Below, one piece after another: positions 8,268 through 14,741 of a stretch of 64,000 nucleotides of DNA (positions within the stretch are counted from its first letter, which is position 1; the number at the start of each line of letters is the position of its first letter). The notes beneath the pieces are model-generated. The model was given only the letters and a program-made list of their open reading frames with translations. It was not told the origin of the DNA and did not search any database. The stretch is from Betaproteobacteria bacterium (GTDB taxonomy: Bacteria > Pseudomonadota > Gammaproteobacteria > Burkholderiales > Burkholderiaceae_C). The stretch covers positions 248,001 through 312,000 of the forward strand of contig JADIZZ010000003.1 in the NCBI GenBank assembly GCA_016704535.1. The letters are read 5' to 3'. A program made the position numbers and the translations under genes.

Positions 8268-8349
8268 GAATGCTCAGGGTTCATTGTTAGTCTCCTCCTG
8301 GCACAGATTCCTGTGCTTTCAAGCGGGTCCCTCGGGGCCCGCTTTTTTT
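8268..8349 (+). ncRNA. Candidate FliA-dependent small RNA (and flhC 3' UTR)
   Basis: Predicted from a sigma-28-like promoter at 8235-8261 and a strong intrinsic terminator ending at 8349, giving an RNA of about 80 bases. Order of parts: a 5' single-stranded stretch, a pyrimidine tract containing CTCCTCCT (8292-8299), a 6-bp hairpin GCACAG-ATTC-CTGTGC (8301-8316), then the terminator hairpin with seven Ts. No start codon with a ribosome site opens a frame here. The C/U tract is the perfect complement of an AGGAGGAG Shine-Dalgarno, which flgB has at 23354-23361. It may instead be only the 3' end of flhDC mRNA. E. coli has sigma-28-dependent small RNAs in its flagellar regulon, including one from the flhC-motA region, so the position is suggestive. 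Confidence 0.45.
8321..8349 (+). terminator. Rho-independent terminator after flhC
   Basis: AAGCGGGTCC-CTCG-GGGCCCGCTT forms a stem of about 10 bp (one G-T pair) with a tetraloop, followed by an uninterrupted T tract to 8349. It is one of the two strongest terminators in the window. Confidence 0.85.
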
Positions 8350-8455
8350 CGTCCATGAAGCCACGTCCTCCACGAAGCTCTCCATTTGCGCCAGCGGCGG
8401 GCCGATATGACGCCAACGCCTCCGCATCGCCGCGGCTTCGCCGCGTCACATCACC

Positions 8456-9259
8456 TTGAAGCTCGTTCGATCCCGGCACACTCCGTTGTCAACACTGGCG
8501 TGGCAACGCCTGCCCTGGCCCCTGCCCGCGCTCGGTGTGTGGGCGGGAGGATGGCTGCTGTGGGCGCTGCTGGGCAGCGTGGGCTTGGCAGCGGCGGTGG
8601 CCTTCGGCATGGCGCTGGCCGTCACCACGGTGGTCGCGCTGCGCTGTCGCAGCCGCTGGCGGCAGGCCATAGCTGCCAGCGGCTTTCCCTTGTCGGCGAT
8701 GGCGCTTGGCGTGGCGGGTGCGCTGCCGCCCTGGATTTGGCTGTTGCTGCTGCTGCCCGTGCTGGCGCTCTACCCGCTGCGCGCCTGGAGCGATGCGCCG
8801 CTGTTCCCGACGCCCGACGACGCGCTGGCGGGGCTCGACGCCATCGTTGGCCGGCCGCGGCGTGTACACGACGCCGGCTGTGGCTTGGGTCACGGCCTGT
8901 CCGCGCTGCACCGGCTATGGCCGCAGGCCGAACTCAGCGGCAGCGAGTGGAGCCCGCTGCTGGCCTGGGCTACCCGCCGGCGCTGCCGCCATGCGCAGGT
9001 CAGGCGCGGCGACATGTGGGCGATTCCATGGGCCGACTACGACCTCGTCTACCTCTTCCAGCGGCCCGAGAGCATGGGCCGCGCCCACGCCAAGGCGGCA
9101 CGTGAACTGGCACCGGGTGCCTGGCTGGTGAGCCTGGAATTTGCCGTGCCCGATGCCGTGCCGGTGGCCTGCGTGCAGTGCGGTGATCGCAAGCCGTTGT
9201 GGGTTTACCAGCCCGCCGGGCCGGCCGCGCCCTCAATCCCCCCCGGGCTCGGCCGATAA
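8456..9259 (+). CDS. Membrane-anchored class I SAM-dependent methyltransferase-like protein
   Basis: Protein of 267 aa with three or so N-terminal membrane segments (about residues 17-115: LPALGVWAGGWLLWALLGSV, AFGMALAVTTVVAL, WIWLLLLLPVLALYPL). A cytoplasmic Rossmann-like domain follows with VHDAGCGLGHGLSALH (the SAM-binding motif I position, about 137) and a GDMWAIPWADYDLVYLF segment. The substrate is unknown. The frame begins with TTG and has no clear ribosome site, so the start is uncertain. It lies between the flhDC terminator and motA. Its TAA stop is the end of the motA promoter -10 box, so its 3' end is under double constraint. Confidence 0.7.
   Translation: MKLVRSRHTPLSTLAWQRLPWPLPALGVWAGGWLLWALLGSVGLAAAVAFGMALAVTTVVALRCRSRWRQAIAASGFPLSAMALGVAGALPPWIWLLLLLPVLALYPLRAWSDAPLFPTPDDALAGLDAIVGRPRRVHDAGCGLGHGLSALHRLWPQAELSGSEWSPLLAWATRRRCRHAQVRRGDMWAIPWADYDLVYLFQRPESMGRAHAKAARELAPGAWLVSLEFAVPDAVPVACVQCGDRKPLWVYQPAGPAAPSIPPGLGR
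9233..9259 (+). promoter_or_regulatory. Sigma-28 (FliA) promoter of motAB
   Basis: TCAATCCC, 11 bases, GCCGATAA: the -10 box is a perfect consensus match and ends about 60 bases before the motA ATG. The last three bases of the -10 box are the TAA stop of the preceding gene. Confidence 0.7.
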
Positions 9260-9319
9260 CCCACTCAATCCCGGGGCAGTTCTGGCCTGCGGCCGGGCTC
9301 ACTACGCGGATCAATCCAT

Positions 9320-10180
9320 ATGTTCGTCATCATCGGCTGGGTTATGGCGCTGGGCTGCGTGTTCGGTGTCTTCATCGTTCACGGCGGCAACATCGCCGTG
9401 ATCCTGAAGGCCTTGCCGTTCGAGATGGTCACGATCTTTGGCGCCGCCATCGGCGCATTCCTGGCCAACAACCAGATGAAGGTGGTGAAAGCTACGGTGT
9501 CGGGTATTGGTCGCTGCTTCAAGGGCAGCAAGTTCAGCAAGGCGCGGTACATGGAGCTGCTGGCGCTGCTCTTCGACATCCTGCAGAAGGCGCGCAAGGA
9601 AGGCCTGATGTCCATCGAGAAAGACGTCGAGGACCCGCACAACAGCCCGCTGTTCCAGAAGTACTCCAACGTCGGCAACGACCACCACGTTACCGAATTC
9701 ATCACGGACTACCTGCGCATGATGGTCTCGGGCAACCTCAATGCCCACGAGATCGAAAGCCTGATGGACAGCGAGATCGAGACGCACCACCAGGAAGAGC
9801 ATGCAGCGGTGGCAGCGATCCAGCGCATGGCCGGCGCGCTGCCAGCTTTCGGCATCGTGGCCGCCGTGCTGGGCGTGGTCAACACCATGGGCTCGGTGGG
9901 CCAGCCGCCGGCGGTGCTGGGCGGAATGATCGGTTCGGCGCTGGTGGGCACCTTTCTCGGTATTTTCCTGGCCTACGGCTTCGCTGAGCCGCTGGCCGGC
10001 CTGCTGGAGCAGAAAGTTGACGACGCCAGCAAGGAACTGCAGTGCATCAAGACCACGCTGCTGGCCAGCATGCAGGGCTACGCACCGCAGGTGGCCATCG
10101 AGTTCGGGCGCAAGGTGCTGTATTCGGGCGACCGTCCCAGCTTCACCGAACTCGAAGGCCACGTGAAGGGCAAGAAATGA
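9320..10180 (+). CDS. motA: Flagellar stator protein MotA
   Basis: Five MotA subunits surround a MotB dimer to form the proton-driven stator that turns the flagellar rotor. The 286-aa protein has four membrane helices (MFVIIGWVMALGCVFGVFIV, a second helix near 30-50, and two around 170-215). A large cytoplasmic loop holds ARYMELLALLFDILQKARKEG, carrying the rotor-facing Arg and Glu, and LPAFGIVAAVLGVVNTMG contains the functionally important first proline. Length and order fit E. coli-type MotA. The sigma-28 promoter before it makes it a late gene. motB follows after 138 bases. Confidence 0.97.
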   Translation: MFVIIGWVMALGCVFGVFIVHGGNIAVILKALPFEMVTIFGAAIGAFLANNQMKVVKATVSGIGRCFKGSKFSKARYMELLALLFDILQKARKEGLMSIEKDVEDPHNSPLFQKYSNVGNDHHVTEFITDYLRMMVSGNLNAHEIESLMDSEIETHHQEEHAAVAAIQRMAGALPAFGIVAAVLGVVNTMGSVGQPPAVLGGMIGSALVGTFLGIFLAYGFAEPLAGLLEQKVDDASKELQCIKTTLLASMQGYAPQVAIEFGRKVLYSGDRPSFTELEGHVKGKK

Positions 10181-10318
10181 GCGTGCTGCAAGGTGCAACC
10201 AGTTCGGGGCAACTGGACGCCCTGAGCCCACAGCGATGCCTACCCTGGGGTCCGTCGCAGGCCGCATTGCCGCCGGCCAGCACGCACTCGAACAGCGCCA
10301 AGCTTGGGGGTCCGTTCC

Positions 10319-11299
10319 ATGGCCGGTGACGCCAAGAAGCTGCAGCCGATCATCATCAAGCGCGTCAAGAAGGGCGGCCATGCCGTCCATGGCGGCGCAT
10401 GGAAGATCGCCTATGCCGACTTCGTGACGGCCATGATGGCCTTCTTCCTGCTGATGTGGCTGCTGGGTAGCACCACGGAAGGCGACAAGAAGGGCATCGC
10501 CGATTACTTCGGTGCGCCGCTGAAGCTGGCCTTGCTCAACGGCGGCAGCGGTTCGGGCGACTCGTCGCACGTCGTCAAGGGGGGCGGGCAGGACCTCACG
10601 CGCAGCACCGGCCAGGTCAAGCGCGGCGACCTGGAGGCCACGAAGTCCACGATCAACGTGCACCAGCTCAAGGCCGAGCAGCTGCGCGCCGAGGTGGCGC
10701 GGCTGCAGGACATCAAGAAGAAGCTCCAGGAGAAGATCGAGGCCAATCCCAAGATCGCCGGGCTGTCGTCGCAGATCTTGCTGGAGATGACGCGCGACGG
10801 CCTGCGCATCCAGATCGTCGACGCCGAGGGTCGGCCGATGTTCACCAGCGGGAGCGCCGTGGTGCAGCCCGCCATGCGCGAGGTGCTGCGTGAACTGGGC
10901 AGCGTGCTGGGCGAGGTGCCGAACCGCCTGACGCTGGAAGGCCACACCGACGCCTTGCCGTTTGGCAGCGGCGAGCGCGGCTACAGCAACTGGGAACTCA
11001 GCGCCGACCGCGCCAACGCCTCGCGGCGCGAACTCGTCGGCGGCGGCCTGCCCGAGGACCAGGTGTTGCGCGTTCAGGGCCTGGCCGCCAGCAACCCCTT
11101 CGACCGCCGTGACCCGGCTGCCCCCACGAACCGTCGCATCAGCATCGTCGTGATGACACGCGAGGCCGAGGAAGCGCTGTTCCGCACCACCCCTGCGCTG
11201 ACCGAGGAAGAACTCGCCGCTGCCGCGCCGCCCGCCGCCGCGTTGCCGCCGGCCGCGACGCCGCCGCCGAACTCAAGTCCCGCGTCTGCGCACCGATAA
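10319..11299 (+). CDS. motB: Flagellar stator protein MotB
   Basis: Anchors the stator to peptidoglycan and carries the proton path. It is 326 aa. The single helix YADFVTAMMAFFLLMWLLG includes Asp34, the proton-binding aspartate. The C-terminal OmpA/MotB domain has LTLEGHTDALPFG and NWELSADRANASRRELV. The C-terminal tail is alanine/proline rich (about 30 residues after EEELAAAAPP). I chose ATG 10319 (MAGDAKKLQPII) preceded by GGGGG. A TTG 15 bases upstream is also open. The TAA stop lies inside the -10 element of the cheY promoter. Confidence 0.97.
   Translation: MAGDAKKLQPIIIKRVKKGGHAVHGGAWKIAYADFVTAMMAFFLLMWLLGSTTEGDKKGIADYFGAPLKLALLNGGSGSGDSSHVVKGGGQDLTRSTGQVKRGDLEATKSTINVHQLKAEQLRAEVARLQDIKKKLQEKIEANPKIAGLSSQILLEMTRDGLRIQIVDAEGRPMFTSGSAVVQPAMREVLRELGSVLGEVPNRLTLEGHTDALPFGSGERGYSNWELSADRANASRRELVGGGLPEDQVLRVQGLAASNPFDRRDPAAPTNRRISIVVMTREAEEALFRTTPALTEEELAAAAPPAAALPPAATPPPNSSPASAHR
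11273..11299 (+). promoter_or_regulatory. Sigma-28 (FliA) promoter of cheYZ
   Basis: TCAAGTCC, 11 bases, ACCGATAA: seven of eight -10 positions match. The -10 ends in the TAA stop of motB, the same arrangement as at motA. The cheY ATG is 34 bases downstream. Confidence 0.6.
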
Positions 11300-11332
11300 A
11301 TCCCCCAGTTGCCCAACCGAGGTTCCCCGTTC

Positions 11333-11731
11333 ATGAGCACGCCCACCGACCTGAAGTTCCTCATCGTCGACGACTTCTCCACCATGCGCCGCATCGTGCG
11401 CGGCCTACTCAAGGAGATGGGCTGCAACAACGCCGACGAGGCCGAGGACGGTGTCGTCGCTTTAGGCATGATGAAGGCGCAGAAGTACGACTTCGTCGTC
11501 AGCGACATCAACATGCCGAACATGAACGGCTTCGAGCTGCTCAAGGCCATCAAGGCCGAGGACGGCCTGCGACACATCCCGGTGCTGATGGTCACCGCCG
11601 AGGCGCGCAAGGAAGACATCGTGATGGCGGCGCAGAGCGGCGCGGCCGGCTACATCGTCAAGCCCTTCACGAAGGCGACGCTGGAAGAGAAGGTGCAGAA
11701 GATCCTGCAGAAGCTGGCCGCCACCGCCTGA
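11333..11731 (+). CDS. cheY: Chemotaxis response regulator CheY
   Basis: Single receiver domain of 132 aa that, when phosphorylated by CheA, binds the switch protein FliM to reverse rotation. The acidic pocket and phospho-site are LIVDDFSTMRRIVR (Asp near 14-15) and VVSDINMPNMNGFE (phospho-Asp near 59). The conserved Thr/Ser is in VLMVTAEA and the Lys in YIVKPFTKATLEEK. The ATG at 11333 (MSTPTDLKFLIV) gives the normal length. CheA, CheW, CheR and CheB are not in the window, so they must lie elsewhere. cheZ follows after 20 bases. Confidence 0.95.
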   Translation: MSTPTDLKFLIVDDFSTMRRIVRGLLKEMGCNNADEAEDGVVALGMMKAQKYDFVVSDINMPNMNGFELLKAIKAEDGLRHIPVLMVTAEARKEDIVMAAQSGAAGYIVKPFTKATLEEKVQKILQKLAATA

Positions 11732-11751
11732 AGCAGCGACCGGAGAACAAG

Positions 11752-12384
11752 ATGAAGATGGATGACATCGCCTCGCTGGGGCCTGCGCCGAGCCTCGTCG
11801 TTTCGCCCGAGGTGTTCCAGCAGATCGGAACGATCACGAGGCTGCTGCACGACACCATGCACCAGCTGGGTGTGATGCCCAGGCTGCAGAAGGCCACCGA
11901 TGGGTTGCCCGACGCGCGCAGCCGCCTGACCTACATCGCCGAGAAGACCGCCGACGCCGCGAACAAGGTACTGAACTCGGTCGACGCCGCCAAGGCTGAC
12001 CATGCCGCGCTGAACGCCGCCACGCGCGAAATGGCCGCGGCCATCGTCGCCAATCCCGTGAAGGCGGTGGCCAGCGGTGCGGTGCTGAACTTCGTGCGGG
12101 ACGTCGAGCAGCGCACCGGGCGCGTCGATGCCCACCTCACCGACATCATGATGGCGCAGGATTTCCACGATCTCACGGGGCAGGTGGTCGCCAAGGTGGT
12201 GACGTTGGCCAATGAGCTGGAGGACAGCCTGGTCAAGCTGCTGGTAAGCGTGGTGCCACTCGATCAGCGCGAGAAGGTCGACCCCGGCGTTCTGCACGGT
12301 CCGGTGGTCAAGCCTGAAGGCCGCACCGACGTCGTCACCAACCAGGGTGAGGTCGACGACCTGCTGGCCAGCCTAGGGTTCTAG
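11752..12384 (+). CDS. cheZ: Chemotaxis protein phosphatase CheZ
   Basis: Dephosphorylates CheY-P, ending the signal. The 210-aa long-hairpin protein has the catalytic motif MMAQDFHDLTGQVVAKV, with the active Gln near residue 145. It ends VDDLLASLGF, the C-terminal CheY-binding helix. CheZ next to cheY is usual for beta- and gammaproteobacteria. It is the last gene before the opposite-strand dioxygenase gene, with a 115-base convergent gap. Confidence 0.95.
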   Translation: MKMDDIASLGPAPSLVVSPEVFQQIGTITRLLHDTMHQLGVMPRLQKATDGLPDARSRLTYIAEKTADAANKVLNSVDAAKADHAALNAATREMAAAIVANPVKAVASGAVLNFVRDVEQRTGRVDAHLTDIMMAQDFHDLTGQVVAKVVTLANELEDSLVKLLVSVVPLDQREKVDPGVLHGPVVKPEGRTDVVTNQGEVDDLLASLGF

Positions 12385-12425
12385 GCCGTCCGTCGCCCGG
12401 GCACCACCGCGCACGCCGCGACCCG

Positions 12426-12485
12426 CCCCTGTCGCCGAACGCGGAAAGCGACCAGCGACCAGCGCCTTCCAGGGGCCGACAGGGG
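12426..12485. terminator. Possible bidirectional terminator between cheZ and ygiD
   Basis: CCCCTGTCG (12426-12434) and CGACAGGGG (12477-12485) form a perfect 9-bp inverted repeat with a 42-base loop between convergent genes. There is no T tract, so the call is tentative. Confidence 0.3.
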
Positions 12486-12499
12486 GCACCCGTCGCCGG

Positions 12500-13324
12500 T
12501 CAGGCGGTGGGCAGGGCCCCGAAGCGCCAGCTCGACACCACCCAGCCTGGCCACGCGTTGTCCTCGTGGTGCACCATGGTGGCCGCCTCGTGCTCGGCAG
12601 CCCCAAGCGCCACCATCAGCGGCAGAAGGTGGTCTTCACGCGGGTGCGCCGTGCGAGCGGACGGTGCTTGGTCCCACTGCAACAGGCGCGAGCGGCGCCC
12701 AGCCGGGGGACTGCCTTCCAGTGTCTCGCGCAGCCAATCGTCGAAGGCCTTGGACGGCGCCTGCGCCGCTGGGCCGCGCAGGCGCAGGTTGTGGAAGCTC
12801 AGCCCGCTGCCCAGGATGAGCACCCCTTCGTCGCGCAGGGGCGCCAGCGCACGGCCCGCGGCCAGGTGCTCGGCCACGTCGTAGCCCTGTTTCAGCGAAA
12901 GCTGCAGCACCGGCACGTCGGCCTGCGGGAACATCACGGCCAGCGGCGCGAAGGTGCCGTGGTCGTAGCCCTGCGCGCTGTCCTGGGTGGCATCGATGCC
13001 GGCATCCTGCAGCAGTGCCTCTATGCGCCCTGCCAGTGCCGGTCCGCCGGGGGCGGGATAGCGCACGCGGTAGGTGTGCTCGGGGAAGCCGTGATAGTCA
13101 TAGACCATGCCCGGACGCGCCGCAGACATGGCCGTGAAGCGCGGAGCTTCCCAGTGGCCTGAAACGCTCAGCACGGCGCGAGGCCGGGCGCCGATCTCCC
13201 GCACGATGCGCTGCAGCGCAGCGGCCAGCGGTGCCATCGCCTCGCGCATCTCGGGCATCCACGGCCAGGGGCCTCCACCGTGGGAGATGAAGTAGGTCGG
13301 CAGGCGCTGGGCAGGGGAGGTCAT
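12500..13324 (-). CDS. ygiD: DODA-type extradiol aromatic ring-opening dioxygenase (4,5-DOPA dioxygenase family)
   Basis: LigB-superfamily dioxygenase of 274 aa related to E. coli YgiD and plant DODA, which open catechol-type rings. Putative metal ligands and conserved stretches: FISHGGGPWPW near residue 12, VSGHWEAPRF near 50, YDYHGFPEHTYRVRYPAPG near 70, ILGSGLSFHNLR near 165, and HPREDHLLPLMVALGAAEHE near 222. I chose the ATG at 13324 (MTSPAQRLPTYF). A longer frame to 13378 lacks family-like sequence. It sits on the opposite strand inside the flagellar block, splitting cheYZ from flhBA, which suggests a later insertion. The true substrate is unknown. Confidence 0.85.
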   Translation of the reverse strand: MTSPAQRLPTYFISHGGGPWPWMPEMREAMAPLAAALQRIVREIGARPRAVLSVSGHWEAPRFTAMSAARPGMVYDYHGFPEHTYRVRYPAPGGPALAGRIEALLQDAGIDATQDSAQGYDHGTFAPLAVMFPQADVPVLQLSLKQGYDVAEHLAAGRALAPLRDEGVLILGSGLSFHNLRLRGPAAQAPSKAFDDWLRETLEGSPPAGRRSRLLQWDQAPSARTAHPREDHLLPLMVALGAAEHEAATMVHHEDNAWPGWVVSSWRFGALPTA

Positions 13325-13380
13325 TGCAGGTCCATTCGGGGAGCGCGACGGCCAGTTTGGCGTGTCCGGTGCGTCCATGG

Positions 13381-13397
13381 GTTCAACGCCGTTGAAC
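13381..13397. promoter_or_regulatory. Perfect 17-base palindrome between ygiD and flhB
   Basis: GTTCAACG-C-CGTTGAAC is an exact inverted repeat, 57 bases before the ygiD start and 148 before flhB. It looks like a dimeric repressor or activator operator, but no matching regulator gene is adjacent. Confidence 0.4.
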
Positions 13398-13544
13398 GCA
13401 AGCTGCAGCCGAGCCGAGCCGCGCCCGGCCGCGTGTCAAGGCGCGGTGCACGGAACACACCCGCCTTTCCCCGGCTTATCGCCCTCAAGTCCGGCGGCCG
13501 GCGCGGCACCATGGCGAGGCTCCCTGTCGGAGCGCCCAGAGACC

Positions 13545-14741
13545 ATGGCCGACTCCGCTCAAGACCGCACCCTACCCGCCACCCCGCGCAAGATCGAGAA
13601 GGCGCGCAAGGACGGGCAGGTTGCGCGCTCGCGTGATCTCGGTCACTTCGGCGCCCTGGGGGGCATGGTGGCGCTGCTGGCCGCCACTGCGCCCATGCTC
13701 AACGGATGGATGGGCCGCATGCTGGTCGACGGCCTGCGCTTCGATGCCGCGATGGTGAGCGATCCGGAGCAGATGCTGGAGCGATTCGGCGACCAGAGCT
13801 TGCGCCTGCTGGTCGTGCTGGGCCCGCTGTTCACGGTGATGCTGATCGTGGCGCTGGCCAGCGGCGTGCTGTCGGGTGGCTGGAACTTCAGCTGGAAGGC
13901 GATGGAGCCCAAGCTCGACCACATCAACCCGCTGACCGGGCTGGGCCGCGTGTTTTCCGTCGACCAGCTGACGCAGACGATGAAGGCCAGCTTGCTCGCC
14001 CTGGTGCTGGGCGGTGCCGGCGCCTTCTACCTCTGGCGCGGCTGGTTGCACCACGCCGAACTGCTGGCCATGCCGCTGCCCGCGGCGCTGGCCGAAGGTG
14101 CCAGCCTGCTGCAGGGCGGGCTGCTGCTGCTTTGCGGCGTGCTGGCCGCTTTTGCGCTGGTGGACGTGCCGCTGCAGCGCCACATGCTGCAACGCCGGCT
14201 CAAGATGTCGGTCGTCGAGATGAAGCAGGAACACAAGGAGACCGAGGGCAACGCCGAGGTCAAGGGCCGCATCCGCGCCAAGATGCGCGAGATGGCCAAC
14301 CGCCGCATGCTGCAGGCGGTGCCGCTGGCCGACCTGGTGGTGATGAACCCCAGCCACTATGCGGTAGCGCTCAAGTACACCGAAGGCATGGCCGCCCCGA
14401 AGGTGGTGGCCAAGGGCGCCGACCTGCTGGCGATGAAGATCCGCGATCTGGCGCGCGAGGCCAAGGTGCCCGTGCTGCAGGCGCCGCCGCTGGCGCGCGC
14501 GCTCTATGCCCACACCGAGGTGGACCAGGAGATCCCGGCGCGCCTGTTCAGCGCCGTGGCCCAGGTGCTGGCCTGGGTGTACCAGCTGCGCGACGCCGCC
14601 GCCAGCGGCCGCATGGCTGCAGCCGCGGCCCCCATGCCCGAGGTGCCCGCCGATCTCGACCCGTTGAACCCTGCCTACAACCCTGCGCAGAGGCGCAAGG
14701 CCGGCCGCGCCGCCACGCCCCGCCGGGAGCCTGAACTGTGA
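13545..14741 (+). CDS. flhB: Flagellar export switch protein FlhB
   Basis: Membrane component of the flagellar type III export gate that switches substrate specificity from hook to filament. It is 398 aa, opens MADSAQDRTLPATPRKIEKA (the conserved ATPRK), and has four membrane helices between about 30 and 210. The cytoplasmic domain starts near EMKQEHKETEGN. The autocleavage motif reads NPSH (in VVMNPSHYAVALKY) instead of the usual NPTH, a conservative change. The tail after residue about 350 is Ala/Pro rich. The ATG at 13545 matches the family N-terminus. The stop overlaps flhA in a GTGA junction. Confidence 0.96.
   Translation: MADSAQDRTLPATPRKIEKARKDGQVARSRDLGHFGALGGMVALLAATAPMLNGWMGRMLVDGLRFDAAMVSDPEQMLERFGDQSLRLLVVLGPLFTVMLIVALASGVLSGGWNFSWKAMEPKLDHINPLTGLGRVFSVDQLTQTMKASLLALVLGGAGAFYLWRGWLHHAELLAMPLPAALAEGASLLQGGLLLLCGVLAAFALVDVPLQRHMLQRRLKMSVVEMKQEHKETEGNAEVKGRIRAKMREMANRRMLQAVPLADLVVMNPSHYAVALKYTEGMAAPKVVAKGADLLAMKIRDLAREAKVPVLQAPPLARALYAHTEVDQEIPARLFSAVAQVLAWVYQLRDAAASGRMAAAAAPMPEVPADLDPLNPAYNPAQRRKAGRAATPRREPEL

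Noticed and set aside
8301..8349. Tandem hairpins after flhC as an ANTAR target
   Set aside because: The loops are tetraloops (ATTC, CTCG), not the six-base loops with conserved A and G that ANTAR proteins bind.
13485..13520. TCAAGTCC upstream of flhB as a sigma-28 -35 box
   Set aside because: The sequence 11 bases later is CGGCACCA, with no resemblance to GCCGATAA.
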